NCBI RefSeq assembly: GCF_001429185.1
Contig: NZ_LMIW01000008.1
Location: forward strand, 186,001 to 250,000
Source: Terrabacter sp. Root85
GTDB lineage: Bacteria > Actinomycetota > Actinomycetes > Actinomycetales > Dermatophilaceae
Length of the DNA stretch: 64,000 bases
Direction of reading: 5' to 3'
Position numbers and translations under genes: made by a program. Below the pieces are notes generated by a model. That model saw only the letters and a list, made by a program, of their open reading frames with translations. It had not been told where the DNA came from and did no database searches. Positions 21,263-30,010 of the stretch are shown one piece after another; position 1 is the first letter of the stretch; each line of letters opens with the position of its first letter.

Positions 21263-21559
21263 ATGTCATCCCTGTCCCGCGACGACGTAGCCCACCTGGC
21301 CGGCCTCGCCCGGATCGAGCTCTCGGACGCCGAGCTCGACCGCATGGTGGGTGAGCTCGGAGTCATCCTCGAGTCCGTGGCCAAGGTCCAGCAGGCCCCG
21401 ACCGACGGCGTCGCCCCGATGTCGCACCCGATGCCGCTCACCAACGTGACCCGCCCCGACGTGGTGCGCCCCAGCCTCGGCGCGGGCGCCGTGCTGGCCG
21501 GGGCGCCCGAGTCCGAGCAGCAGCGCTTCTCGGTGCCGCGCATCCTCGACGAGGACTGA
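21263..21559 (+). CDS. gatC: Asp-tRNA(Asn)/Glu-tRNA(Gln) amidotransferase subunit C
   Basis: 98 residues, standard GatC size. Conserved N-terminal SRDDVAHLAGLARIELSD and C-terminal PRILDED. GatC wraps around GatA and holds it to GatB. The start ATG 21263 fits the promoter spacing and family length; a longer upstream frame is not supported. A hairpin separates it from gatA. Confidence 0.95.
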   Translation: MSSLSRDDVAHLAGLARIELSDAELDRMVGELGVILESVAKVQQAPTDGVAPMSHPMPLTNVTRPDVVRPSLGAGAVLAGAPESEQQRFSVPRILDED

Positions 21560-21575
21560 GCAACCCCTGAAGCCT

Positions 21576-21609
21576 GCGTATGCCGCCTCGCCGAGCACCC
21601 GGCATACGC
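21576..21609 (+). other. Hairpin between gatC and gatA, built from GTATGCC motif
   Basis: GCGTATGCCG (21576-21585) pairs perfectly with CGGCATACGC (21600-21609) around a 14-nt loop. It lies within the gatCAB transcription unit, so it may tune expression or mRNA stability; it could be a weak terminator. Confidence 0.65.
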
Positions 21610-21668
21610 CCCGCCCGTGACGGGCACCACGAAAACTCCTGTCGCAGCTACGAACCGAAGGCACTGAC

Positions 21669-23204
21669 GTGACCGACCTGCCAACTGACCTGACGAGGGC
21701 CACCGCCGCCGACCTGGCCGGCGCGCTCGCGAGCGGGGCCATCAGCTCCGTCGAGGTGACCCAGGCGCACCTCGACCGGATCGCCGCCGTCGACGGCCAG
21801 GTGCACTCCTACCTCCACGTCGACGAGGCCGGGGCGCTCGCCCAGGCCCGGTCGATCGACGACCGGCGTCGGGCCGGCGAGACCCTCGGCGCTCTCGCCG
21901 GGGTGCCGATCGCCGTCAAGGACGTCATGACGACGAAGGGCCTGCCGACGACGTGCGGCAGCAAGATCCTCGAGGGGTGGATCCCGCCCTACGACGCGAC
22001 CGTCGTGTCGAAGCTGCGCGAGGCCGGCCTGCCGATCCTCGGCAAGACGAACATGGACGAGTTCGCGATGGGCTCCTCGACCGAGCACTCGGCCTACGGG
22101 CCGTCGCACAACCCGTGGGACCTCGACCGGATCCCCGGTGGCTCGGGTGGTGGCTCGAGCTCGGTGCTCGCCTCCTTCCAGGCACCGCTCGCGACCGGCA
22201 CCGACACCGGCGGCTCGATCCGCCAGCCCGCCGCCGTCACGGCCACGGTCGGCACCAAGCCGACCTACGGCGGCGTCTCGCGCTACGGCCTCGTGGCGCT
22301 CGCGAGCTCGCTCGACCAGGCCGGCCCGTGCGGTCGCACGGTCCTCGACACCGCCCTGCTCCACGCCGTCATGGGTGGGCACGACCCGATGGACTCGACC
22401 TCCATCGACGCGCCGGTCCCTCCGGTCGTCGAGGCCGCCCGCGCCGCCAGCGTCAAGGGGATGCGAGTCGGCGTCGTCAAGGAGCTCGGCGGCGAGGGTT
22501 ACCAGCCCGGTGTGCGCGCCCGCTTCGACGAGTCCGTCGCCCTGCTCGAGGAGCTCGGTGCCGAGGTCGTCGAGGTGAGCTGCCCGAACTTCGAGTACGC
22601 CCTCGCGGCCTACTACCTCATCCTCCCGAGCGAGGCGTCGAGCAACCTCGCCAAGTTCGACGCGATGCGCTACGGCATGCGCGTGCTGCCCGAGGGCATC
22701 GACGCGCCGAGCGCCGAGCAGGTCATGGCCGCGACGCGCGACGCGGGCTTCGGCCCCGAGGTCAAGCGCCGCATCATCCTCGGCACCTACGCCCTCAGCT
22801 CCGGCTACTACGACGCCTACTACGGCTCGGCGCAGAAGGTCCGCGCGCTCATCGCGCAGGACTTCGACAACGCGTACGCCCAGGTCGACGTGCTCGTCAG
22901 CCCGACGGCGCCGACGACGGCGTTCAAGCTCGGCGACAAGCTCGAGGACCCGATGGCCATGTACCTCAACGACATCGCCACCATCCCGGCCAACCTCGCC
23001 GGCGTCCCCGGCATGTCGATCCCGTCCGGTCTCGCCGACGAGGACGGCCTGCCCGCGGGGATCCAGATCCTCGCGCCGGCCACCAAGGACGAGCGTCTCT
23101 ACTCCGTCGGTGCCGCCCTCGAGGCCGCGCTCGTCGACCGCTGGGGCGGTCCGATCCTCGACCGCGCGCCCGTGCTGGGCGCCGCTGCTGCGAAGGGAGC
23201 CTGA
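21669..23204 (+). CDS. gatA: Asp-tRNA(Asn)/Glu-tRNA(Gln) amidotransferase subunit A
   Basis: 511 residues, amidase-signature family. Catalytic triad Lys84 (PIAVKDV), cis-Ser159 (GGSGGGSS) and nucleophile Ser183 (TDTGGSIR), spaced exactly as in characterised GatA proteins. Hydrolyses glutamine and channels ammonia to GatB to amidate misacylated tRNA. Starts at GTG 21669 with GAAGG upstream; its stop is 1 bp before gatB. Confidence 0.97.
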   Translation: MTDLPTDLTRATAADLAGALASGAISSVEVTQAHLDRIAAVDGQVHSYLHVDEAGALAQARSIDDRRRAGETLGALAGVPIAVKDVMTTKGLPTTCGSKILEGWIPPYDATVVSKLREAGLPILGKTNMDEFAMGSSTEHSAYGPSHNPWDLDRIPGGSGGGSSSVLASFQAPLATGTDTGGSIRQPAAVTATVGTKPTYGGVSRYGLVALASSLDQAGPCGRTVLDTALLHAVMGGHDPMDSTSIDAPVPPVVEAARAASVKGMRVGVVKELGGEGYQPGVRARFDESVALLEELGAEVVEVSCPNFEYALAAYYLILPSEASSNLAKFDAMRYGMRVLPEGIDAPSAEQVMAATRDAGFGPEVKRRIILGTYALSSGYYDAYYGSAQKVRALIAQDFDNAYAQVDVLVSPTAPTTAFKLGDKLEDPMAMYLNDIATIPANLAGVPGMSIPSGLADEDGLPAGIQILAPATKDERLYSVGAALEAALVDRWGGPILDRAPVLGAAAAKGA

Positions 23205-23205
23205 C

Positions 23206-24753
23206 ATGACCACCGTCGCGACCGATGCCGTCATGGACTACGACGAGGCCATGACGAAGTTCGACCCCGTCATGGGTCTCGAGGTCCACGTCGAGCTGCA
23301 CACGGCCACGAAGATGTTCTGCGGCTGCCCGACCGAGTTCGGCGCCGAGCCCAACTCGCAGGTCTGCCCGGTGTGCCTGGGCCTCCCCGGCGCCTTGCCC
23401 GTCGTCAACGAGAAGGCCGTCGAGTCGGCCATCCGCATCGGCCTGGCGCTCAACTGCGAGATCGCCGAGTGGTGCCGCTTCGCACGGAAGAACTACTTCT
23501 ACCCGGACATGCCGAAGAACTTCCAGACGTCGCAGTACGACGAGCCGATCGCCTTCGAGGGCCACCTCGACGTCGAGCTCGAGGACGGCAGCGTCTACCG
23601 CGTCGAGATCGAGCGCGCGCACATGGAGGAGGACACCGGCAAGTCGCTGCACATCGGCGGCGCGACCGGTCGCATCCACGGCGCCGACCACTCGCTCGTC
23701 GACTACAACCGCGCCGGCATCCCGCTCATCGAGATCGTCACCAAGCCCATGGTGGGGGCGGGGGAGCGCGCACCCGAGGTGGCCAAGGCGTACGTCTCCG
23801 CACTGCGCGACCTGCTGCGCGCGCTCGACGTCAGCGACGTCAAGATGGAGCAGGGCTCGATGCGCTGCGACGCCAACGTGTCGCTGCGCCCGCGCGTCGG
23901 TGAGCCGCTCGACGAGGCCCAGCTCGAGGTGCCGCTCGGCACGCGCACCGAGACCAAGAACGTCAACTCGCTCCGCTCCGTCGAGCGGGCCGTGCGCTAC
24001 GAGATCTCGCGGCATGCGGCGATCCTCGAGGGCGGCGGCTCGATCCTCCAGGAGACCCGGCACTGGCACGAGGACACCGGCATCACGACGTCCGGTCGCG
24101 TCAAGTCCGACGCGGAGGACTACCGCTACTTCCCCGAGCCCGACCTCGTGCCGGTCGCGCCGACGCGCGAGACCGTCGAGACCCTCCGGGGCACCCTGCC
24201 GGAGCCTCCCGGACTCCGTCGCAAGCGGCTCCAGTCCGACTGGGGCTACAGCGATCTCGAGATGCGCGACGTCGTCAACGCCGGAGCGGTCGAGCTCATC
24301 GAGGAGACCGTCGCAGTCGGCGCGAGCGCCGGCGCCGCGAAGAAGTGGTGGCTCGGTGAGCCGTCACGGCGCGCCAACGCCGAGGGTCAGGACATCGTCA
24401 CGTACGCCGCCGGGCTGGGTCTGACGCCCGCGCACATCGCCGAGCTCGACGGGCTCGTCGCAGCGGGGCGCCTCAACGACTCGATGGCGAGGCAGGTGCT
24501 CGACGGCGTGCTCGCCGGCGAGGGGACCCCGACGGCCGTGGCCGACGCCCGGGGGCTCGAGCTCGTCCAGGACGACGGTGCCCTCGAGGCCGCCGTCGAC
24601 AAGGTCATCGAGGCCAACCCCGACGTCGCGGCCAAGATCCGCGACGGCAAGGTGGCGGCCGCGGGCGCCCTTATCGGCCAGGTCATGAAGGAGATGAAGG
24701 GCCAGGCCGACGCCGGCAAGGCCCGCGAGCTCATCCTCGCCAAGCTCCAGTAA
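23206..24753 (+). CDS. gatB: Asp-tRNA(Asn)/Glu-tRNA(Gln) amidotransferase subunit B
   Basis: 515 residues. Family signature [20 protein letters not shown] near the N-terminus (positions 24-43), then [37 protein letters not shown], and the C-terminal YqeY-like tail domain. It phosphorylates the misacylated Glu or Asp and transfers ammonia from GatA. The presence of gatCAB implies the organism makes Gln-tRNA and/or Asn-tRNA by transamidation. In M. tuberculosis pfkA sits between gatA and gatB; here the two genes are adjacent. Confidence 0.97.
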   Translation: MTTVATDAVMDYDEAMTKFDPVMGLEVHVELHTATKMFCGCPTEFGAEPNSQVCPVCLGLPGALPVVNEKAVESAIRIGLALNCEIAEWCRFARKNYFYPDMPKNFQTSQYDEPIAFEGHLDVELEDGSVYRVEIERAHMEEDTGKSLHIGGATGRIHGADHSLVDYNRAGIPLIEIVTKPMVGAGERAPEVAKAYVSALRDLLRALDVSDVKMEQGSMRCDANVSLRPRVGEPLDEAQLEVPLGTRTETKNVNSLRSVERAVRYEISRHAAILEGGGSILQETRHWHEDTGITTSGRVKSDAEDYRYFPEPDLVPVAPTRETVETLRGTLPEPPGLRRKRLQSDWGYSDLEMRDVVNAGAVELIEETVAVGASAGAAKKWWLGEPSRRANAEGQDIVTYAAGLGLTPAHIAELDGLVAAGRLNDSMARQVLDGVLAGEGTPTAVADARGLELVQDDGALEAAVDKVIEANPDVAAKIRDGKVAAAGALIGQVMKEMKGQADAGKARELILAKLQ

Positions 24754-24763
24754 CCCGCTCCAC

Positions 24764-24838
24764 CCGTCGAAAGGCCACGTTCCGGCCGGTCCAGAGGTCC
24801 GTGACCTCGGGGAGGCCCGGGACGTGGCCCTTCGACGG
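24764..24838. terminator. Bidirectional terminator after gatB
   Basis: Outer arms 24764-24780 and 24822-24838 form a 17-bp stem with one mismatch. The loop holds a smaller perfect hairpin (GAGGTC-CGT-GACCTC, 24794-24808). Confidence 0.8.
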
Positions 24839-24860
24839 TGACGAGGGCGTCGGCGCAGGG

Positions 24861-25544
24861 TCAGCGCTTGCCGCCGCCGAGGAGACCACCGAGCAGGCCG
24901 CCGAGGATGTCACCGGCGCCGCCGCTGCCAGCGGACGACCCGGAGCCGCCACCGAGCACCTGGCCGAGGATGTCCTGGAGCGGGTTCGAGCCGCCGGACG
25001 CGGCACCCGTCGACGTCGCGCTGCCCGGGGCCTGGACCGGCCCGCTGTCGGCGCCCACGCCGCCGGGGAAGAGCGAGCCGCCGTCGGTCGACCCGCCGCC
25101 CGACGGGGCCGTCGTGCCGGTCGAGCCCGACCCGCCGCCGAGCATCCCGCCCAGGCCGCCCTGACCCATCTTGTTGGCGAGCCACGACATGACGATCGGG
25201 GCGAGGATCGGCAGCAGCTTCTGCACGAGGCTGCCGGACGACCCGCCGAGCCCGCCGAGCTGGTTGACCACCTGGTCGGTGCTGCCGCCGAAGATGTTGC
25301 CGACGATGGCCTTCCCGTCCTGCTCGTCGACGTCGTCGAGGCCGTTGATCGTGCCCTGGTGGTCCGAGAGAGCCGTGAGCAGCGAGTCGGCACCGGCGGG
25401 GTCCGAGGCGTTGGCCTGGAGCCCGCCGAGCAGGGCTGGCAGCGCACTCTCCGCCGCCTGGCGGACCTCGTCACTCCCGACCCCGAGCTGGCCTGCCAGC
25501 TGGTCGATCGGTACCTGGTCGAGGATCTCGTCGTACGAACCCAT
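24861..25544 (-). CDS. DUF937-like protein with Gly/Ser-rich tail
   Basis: 227 residues. Residues 1-130 match the DUF937 pattern: DQVPIDQLAGQLGVGSDEVRQAAESALPALLGGL, then ..IVGNIFGG.. and QKLLPILAPIVMSWLANKM. The remaining 95 residues are almost entirely Gly/Ser/Thr with short LLGGLLGGLLGG repeats. No signal peptide. Function unknown in the family. AGGAGG precedes ATG 25544. Confidence 0.8.
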   Translation of the reverse strand: MGSYDEILDQVPIDQLAGQLGVGSDEVRQAAESALPALLGGLQANASDPAGADSLLTALSDHQGTINGLDDVDEQDGKAIVGNIFGGSTDQVVNQLGGLGGSSGSLVQKLLPILAPIVMSWLANKMGQGGLGGMLGGGSGSTGTTAPSGGGSTDGGSLFPGGVGADSGPVQAPGSATSTGAASGGSNPLQDILGQVLGGGSGSSAGSGGAGDILGGLLGGLLGGGKR

Positions 25545-25653
25545 GGGTGCCCCTCCTGCTCGTGGGTGGCGCCGGTGCCGACCCCTGCTCGTCAGGCTAG
25601 CCACGTCCGGTCGCCGGTGGCGGCCCACGCGGTGCGAAGCCTGCTGCGAAGGG

Positions 25654-26832
25654 TCAGACGGCTCCCACCGCGGAGAGGGGCAGCGAGATGAGCCGGTCGG
25701 CGCCGTCGTTGTTGCTCGTCGTGATCCAGACCCGGCTGCCGACGAAGTGGACGTCGCGGATGCGACCGTAGGTGCCCTGGAGGTGGCGGGTCGGGGTGCC
25801 GGCGGAGCCGTCGGCGTTGACCGGCACCCGCCACACCGACTGCCCGCGCAGGGCTGCCATGTAGACGGCCCCGTCTGGCCCGACGGCGATGCCGCTCGGT
25901 GACATCTCGGAGGTCGGCCACTCGGCGACGGGGTCGACGTAGTCGGGGTTGTCGGCGCGGCCCTCGACCTCGGGCCAGCCGTAGTTCTTGCCGGGCTCGA
26001 CGAGGTTGAGCTCGTCGAACGTGTTCTGTCCGAACTCGCTGGCCCACAGGCGTTTGCGACTGTCCCAGGCCAGCCCCTGGACGTTTCGGTGTCCGTAGGA
26101 CCAGATCGGGGAGCCGCCGAACGGGTTGCCCGGGGCCGGGTCGCCGTCCGGGGTGATGCGCAGGATCTTCCCGCCGAGGGAGTCGAGGTTCTGAGAGAGC
26201 GAGGTGTCGCCGGCCTCGCCCGTGCCGACGTAGAGGTAGCCGTCGGGCCCGAAGGCGATGCGGCCCCCGTTGTGGTTCCGACCACGCGGGATGCCGGAGA
26301 AGATGACGACGGGCTCGCCGATCGTGCCGTCCCGCCACGGCACGGCGGCGATGCGGTTGTCGCTCTCGGTCGAGTAGTACGCGTAGAAGACGGGATCGGC
26401 GTCGAAGTCCTCGGGTACGGCGAGCCCGAGGAGTCCGCCCTCGCCCTCCGTGCGGGTGATCGGCACCTTCCCGGCGACCGTCGCCCTGCCCCCGGCTCCG
26501 GGCTTGGGCACGTGGTGGATCAGGCCCGTGTTGCGCTCGCTCACGAGGGCGCTGCCGTCGGGCAGCACGGCCACCGACCAGGCGATGTCGAGGCCGCCCA
26601 GCAGGGTCACGGGTCCGACCGGCTGGGCTGCGGGTGGACGCGTCGGAGTCGTGGGGGCCGACGACGCCGAGGTGCTCCCCGTCGCGGTGGTGGCGCTCGA
26701 GGTCGCCGAGGTGGTCGTGCCGGCACCCGTCGCGGGGGCGGAGGGTTCGGCCGTCGAGCAGGCGGTCGTGACCAGGGCGACGACGACGCCACCCACGAGC
26801 GCGCGGCCGATCGGTCGGGAGGTGTGCGGCAT
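25654..26832 (-). CDS. PQQ-dependent sugar dehydrogenase-like lipoprotein
   Basis: 392 residues. Lipobox VTTAC (Cys25), a Ser/Thr-rich linker to about residue 65, then a six-bladed propeller of the soluble aldose sugar dehydrogenase / GSDH family. Signatures are LDIAWSVAVLPDGSALVSER, GEGGLLGLAVPEDF, the metal/PQQ motif RNHNGGRIAFGPDGYLYVGTGE, GGKILRI and YGHRNVQGLAWD. Probably oxidises sugars at the cell surface, but whether it binds PQQ cannot be told from sequence; no PQQ synthesis genes are in the window. The ATG at 26832 lies within a GGCATAC motif. Confidence 0.88.
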   Translation of the reverse strand: MPHTSRPIGRALVGGVVVALVTTACSTAEPSAPATGAGTTTSATSSATTATGSTSASSAPTTPTRPPAAQPVGPVTLLGGLDIAWSVAVLPDGSALVSERNTGLIHHVPKPGAGGRATVAGKVPITRTEGEGGLLGLAVPEDFDADPVFYAYYSTESDNRIAAVPWRDGTIGEPVVIFSGIPRGRNHNGGRIAFGPDGYLYVGTGEAGDTSLSQNLDSLGGKILRITPDGDPAPGNPFGGSPIWSYGHRNVQGLAWDSRKRLWASEFGQNTFDELNLVEPGKNYGWPEVEGRADNPDYVDPVAEWPTSEMSPSGIAVGPDGAVYMAALRGQSVWRVPVNADGSAGTPTRHLQGTYGRIRDVHFVGSRVWITTSNNDGADRLISLPLSAVGAV

Positions 26833-26872
26833 ACCTCATTGTGTCCCACGTGGCGTCTGGGACAGCGGTGTC

Positions 26873-27538
26873 TCAGCCCCCGCGTCGTCGTTCGAGCGTC
26901 TCGACGAGCCCGTCGCGCACCTCGGGGTGGACGACGTCGGCGTCGACGACCCGTCGTGCGGCGGCGAGGTCGCCGGTGACGGCGCGGAAGAGCACGAGCA
27001 GGTCGATGTCGTGGGAAGGTCGCTCGATCTCGATGGTCGCGCCGGTGTGCACGGTGCCGGGGACCACGACCGAGTGGTAGGCGCCGGTGCGCCCGGCCTC
27101 GGTGAAGCGGCGTACCCAGCGGGGCACACCCATGTGCGCGGCGAAGGTGCTGCACGGGATGCGCGGCACCTCGACCTGCAGCACGACGTCGCCGATGCGC
27201 CACCGCTCGCCGACGAGCGCGTGTGTCGTGTCCACGGCGAGCGTCGTGATGTTCTCGCCGAATCCCCCTGAGGGGATGGAGCGCCCGATCTGCTGCTCCC
27301 AGAGCTCCTGGTCCTCGCGCGGGTACGCGTAGACCGCCTGGAGCGCGCCGCCGTGGTGCTTCGGGTTGCCGATCTCGTCACCGACGACCCCGCTGCCGAG
27401 ACCGCCGTGCTTCGGCCCCGGATCGCGGACCGCGAACGACTCGACGGGCCGCTTGTCGATCGCGGTGGGTCGGCCGCCGCCCTCGGGGGCGGTGCGTCGG
27501 CCCGAGCCGAGGGCGAGGACGTGGGGGTGGTGCGTCAC
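26873..27538 (-). CDS. MOSC-domain protein (YiiM-like)
   Basis: 221 residues. MOSC domain with GDEIGNPKHHGGALQAVYAYPREDQ, SGGFGENITT and the conserved cysteine in EVPRIPCSTFAAHM. MOSC proteins bind molybdopterin cofactor and deliver sulfur or reduce N-hydroxylated substrates; YiiM in E. coli acts on 6-hydroxylaminopurine. Substrate here unknown. GTG start at 27538 is placed 7 nt after a TAGGCT -10 element on the minus strand, supporting a leaderless start. Diverges from the dehydrogenase gene. Confidence 0.88.
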   Translation of the reverse strand: MTHHPHVLALGSGRRTAPEGGGRPTAIDKRPVESFAVRDPGPKHGGLGSGVVGDEIGNPKHHGGALQAVYAYPREDQELWEQQIGRSIPSGGFGENITTLAVDTTHALVGERWRIGDVVLQVEVPRIPCSTFAAHMGVPRWVRRFTEAGRTGAYHSVVVPGTVHTGATIEIERPSHDIDLLVLFRAVTGDLAAARRVVDADVVHPEVRDGLVETLERRRGG

Positions 27539-27545
27539 CCGGGCG

Positions 27546-27551
27546 AGCCTA
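27546..27551 (-). promoter_or_regulatory. Leaderless -10 element for the MOSC gene
   Basis: TAGGCT on the minus strand, 7 nt before the GTG at 27538. Confidence 0.55.
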
Positions 27552-27629
27552 GCGGCGTCGCGCCGGACCTTTCCCCGACCGGTCCACGACCGTTCCCGGT
27601 CCCCTCCAGGTCGGGCCGCCCGTCTTGGC

Positions 27630-27635
27630 TAGCGT
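27630..27635 (+). promoter_or_regulatory. Leaderless -10 element for the D-2-hydroxyacid dehydrogenase gene
   Basis: TAGCGT ends 7 nt before ATG 27643. This also argues against the longer open frame that starts at 27625, upstream of the -10. Confidence 0.55.
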
Positions 27636-27642
27636 GGGCGCC

Positions 27643-28599
27643 ATGACTGCCCAACCCGTCGTCGTGTCCGTCCCCGACCCCGAGTTCGCCGAGGCGCTCG
27701 CCGACCTCGACGGCGTCGACACGGTCGTGTGGGACATGGAGGGGCCCCACCCGCGCGGTCCCGAGATCCGCTACGCCGTCATGCCCTACATGACGAGCCT
27801 CGACCTCGCCGACGTCACCCGCGGACTCGACGCCCTCGAGGTCGTGCAGCTGCAGAGCGCCGGCTACGAGCAGTTCGTGGGCCGGCTCCCCGAGGGCGTG
27901 ACCCTCTGCAACGCGGCGGGCGTGCACGACGCGTCGACGGCGGAGCTCGCGCTGACCCTGACCCTGTCGTCGATCCGGGACATCCCGGAGTTCGTCGGGT
28001 CCCAGCACCAGGGGCGCTGGGAGCCGCTGCGCCTGCGCTCGTCGCTGGCCGACCGGCGGGTGCTCGTCGTCGGCTACGGGCGGATCGGCCGGGCCATCGC
28101 GCGGCGCTTCGCCCCGTTCGAGGTCACGCTGACGGCGGTGGCCTCTCGAGCCCGGGAGGGCGACGAGCTCGTGCCGCGGGTGCACGGCATCGACGAGCTG
28201 CCCGACCTGCTGCCCGACCACGACGTGGTCGTCGTCATCGTGCCGCTGACCTCCGCGACACGTCGTCTGTTCGACGCGACGCTGCTCAGCCGTATGCCGG
28301 ACGGCTCCCTCCTCGTCAACGTGGCCCGGGGGCCGGTCGTCGACACCGACGCCGTCGTGGCCGAGTGCGCCTCCGGCCGGCTGCGGGCGGCGCTCGACGT
28401 GACCGACCCCGAGCCGCTGCCGCAGGACCATCCGCTGTGGACGACGCCGGGCGTCCTCGTCACACCGCACGTCGGGGGAGCGACGGACGCGATGCGCCCG
28501 CGGGCCGTCGCCCTGGTGCGCCGACAGGTCGAGGCGCTGCTCGCCGGTGAGCCGGTCGACAACGCCGTGGCCGGACCCTTGTCTGCCCCTCGGACATAG
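27643..28599 (+). CDS. D-2-hydroxyacid dehydrogenase
   Basis: 318 residues. NAD-binding motif VVGYGRIGRAIARRF and the complete catalytic set: Arg in VNVARGPVVD, Glu in DVTDPEPLP and His in VTPHVGGATD. Reduces a 2-oxoacid or oxidises a D-2-hydroxyacid; it resembles phosphoglycerate-dehydrogenase-like enzymes, but serA proper lies at 52.7 kb. Substrate undetermined. The next gene begins 14 bp after its stop, so the propeller and MoaD-like genes may be cotranscribed with it. Confidence 0.9.
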   Translation: MTAQPVVVSVPDPEFAEALADLDGVDTVVWDMEGPHPRGPEIRYAVMPYMTSLDLADVTRGLDALEVVQLQSAGYEQFVGRLPEGVTLCNAAGVHDASTAELALTLTLSSIRDIPEFVGSQHQGRWEPLRLRSSLADRRVLVVGYGRIGRAIARRFAPFEVTLTAVASRAREGDELVPRVHGIDELPDLLPDHDVVVVIVPLTSATRRLFDATLLSRMPDGSLLVNVARGPVVDTDAVVAECASGRLRAALDVTDPEPLPQDHPLWTTPGVLVTPHVGGATDAMRPRAVALVRRQVEALLAGEPVDNAVAGPLSAPRT

Positions 28600-28613
28600 T
28601 GGACACTGTCAAC

Positions 28614-29696
28614 ATGACCGAGACCATCGTCGCCATCGGCACGCGCAAGGGGCTCTGGATCGCCCGCAGCGCCGACCGGCAGGACTGGACCCTCGAGGGT
28701 CCGCACTTCCTCATGAGCGAGGTCGCCTCCGTCGCCGTCGACACCCGCGAGGGGCGCTCGACCGTGCTGGCGGGCGTCAAGTCGTGGCACTGGGGACCCA
28801 CGGTCCAGGCCTCCACCGACGGTGGCCGCACGTGGACCGAGAGCGCCCAGCGGGCCCTGGCCTTCCCGGCCGACACCGACACCGCGCTCGAGCGCGTCTG
28901 GCAGCTGACGCCCGACCCCAACGACACCGACGTCGTGTGGGCGGGGGTCGAGCCGCACGCCCTCTTCAAGAGCACGGACCGCGGCGAGCACTACGAGCTC
29001 GTCCGGGGCCTCTGGGACCACCCCCACCGCCCGACCTGGGAGCCCGGCTTCGGCGGTGGCGCCGTGCACACGATCGTCCCCGAGCCCGGGCACCCGGAGT
29101 CGGTGCTCGTCGCGATGAGCGCGGGCGGCGTCTACCGCACGGGCGACGGCGGGCAGACGTGGGCTCCGAGCAACCCCGGCATCCGGGCCGGCTTCATGCC
29201 CGACAACGAGTACCCGGAGTACGGCCAGTGCGTGCACAAGGTGGCGCGCGGCCAGGGCGAGGGGGAGCTCTTCGCCCAGAACCACAACGGTGTCTACCGC
29301 TCGCACGACAACGGCGCGACGTGGGACTCCATCGCCGAGGGGCTGCCGACCGACTTCGGCTTCACGGTCCTCGCCCACCCGCGCCGTCCCGGTGTCGTCT
29401 GGGTGGTGCCCGTGGCCGACTCGGGTGAGCGCATCCCGCCGGACGCCCAGCTGCAGGTCCAGCGGTCCGAGGACGCCGGTGCGACGTGGCGCCAGCAGGC
29501 GACCGGTCTGCCCGGCCACAGCTACACGTGCGTGCTGCGCGACGCAGCCTCCCTCGACGCGGCCGACCCGGTCGGCGTCTACCTCGGCACCCGCAACGGC
29601 GACGTCTTCGCCTCGGCTGACGAAGGTGAGACCTTCCAGCGCATCGCGACCCAGCTGCCCGACGTGCTCGTCGTGCGCGCCGCCCAGCTCGCCTGA
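28614..29696 (+). CDS. Asp-box (BNR) beta-propeller protein
   Basis: 360 residues built of six regularly spaced Asp-box motifs (S/T-x-D-x-G-x-T/H-W/Y/F) at about residues 67, 120, 176, 230, 285 and 334. The 50-odd-residue spacing predicts a sialidase-like or Vps10-like beta-propeller. No signal peptide, so apparently cytoplasmic, and no sialidase arginine triad that I can recognise. Annotated in related genomes as exo-alpha-sialidase-like or glycosyl hydrolase, but enzymatic activity is doubtful. It is followed 17 bp later by a MoaD/ThiS-like gene, a pairing that suggests a shared function. Start chosen at ATG 28614; GTG 28599 is an alternative. Confidence 0.85.
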   Translation: MTETIVAIGTRKGLWIARSADRQDWTLEGPHFLMSEVASVAVDTREGRSTVLAGVKSWHWGPTVQASTDGGRTWTESAQRALAFPADTDTALERVWQLTPDPNDTDVVWAGVEPHALFKSTDRGEHYELVRGLWDHPHRPTWEPGFGGGAVHTIVPEPGHPESVLVAMSAGGVYRTGDGGQTWAPSNPGIRAGFMPDNEYPEYGQCVHKVARGQGEGELFAQNHNGVYRSHDNGATWDSIAEGLPTDFGFTVLAHPRRPGVVWVVPVADSGERIPPDAQLQVQRSEDAGATWRQQATGLPGHSYTCVLRDAASLDAADPVGVYLGTRNGDVFASADEGETFQRIATQLPDVLVVRAAQLA

Positions 29697-29713
29697 CACG
29701 CAAGGGATTCCGT

Positions 29714-30010
29714 ATGCCGTCCGCCCCCGTCCGCGTCATCCTCCCCGGCATGCTCCGCGACCTCGTGGGCGGCGTCGCCGAGATCGAGGTCGAGTCGCCG
29801 TCCGAGTCGCAGACCGTGGCCGAGCTGCTCGACCGGGCGTTCTCCGGTCATCGCATCCTCGACGGGAAGGTGCGTGACGAGCGCGGCCAGATCCGTCGGC
29901 ACGTCAAGGTCTTCGTCAACGGCGAGGACGCCACGCGCGGCGAGGGCATCGGCGCAAGGGTGCCGGCCGGAGCCCGGGTCCACATCATCAACGCCGTCTC
30001 AGGAGGCTGA
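29714..30010 (+). CDS. MoaD/ThiS-family ubiquitin-like protein
   Basis: 98 residues with the beta-grasp pattern: VRVILPGMLRDLVGG, then TVAELLDRAF, then HVKVFVNGEDA, IGARVPAGARVHIINAVSGG. It ends in the Gly-Gly required for adenylation and sulfur or protein conjugation by an E1-like enzyme. No MoaE, MoeB or ThiF gene lies in the window. Directly downstream of the propeller gene (17-bp gap). Its last 12 bp overlap the tail of the convergent histidine kinase gene. Likely a sulfur carrier; a conjugating (SAMP-like) role is possible. Confidence 0.85.
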   Translation: MPSAPVRVILPGMLRDLVGGVAEIEVESPSESQTVAELLDRAFSGHRILDGKVRDERGQIRRHVKVFVNGEDATRGEGIGARVPAGARVHIINAVSGG

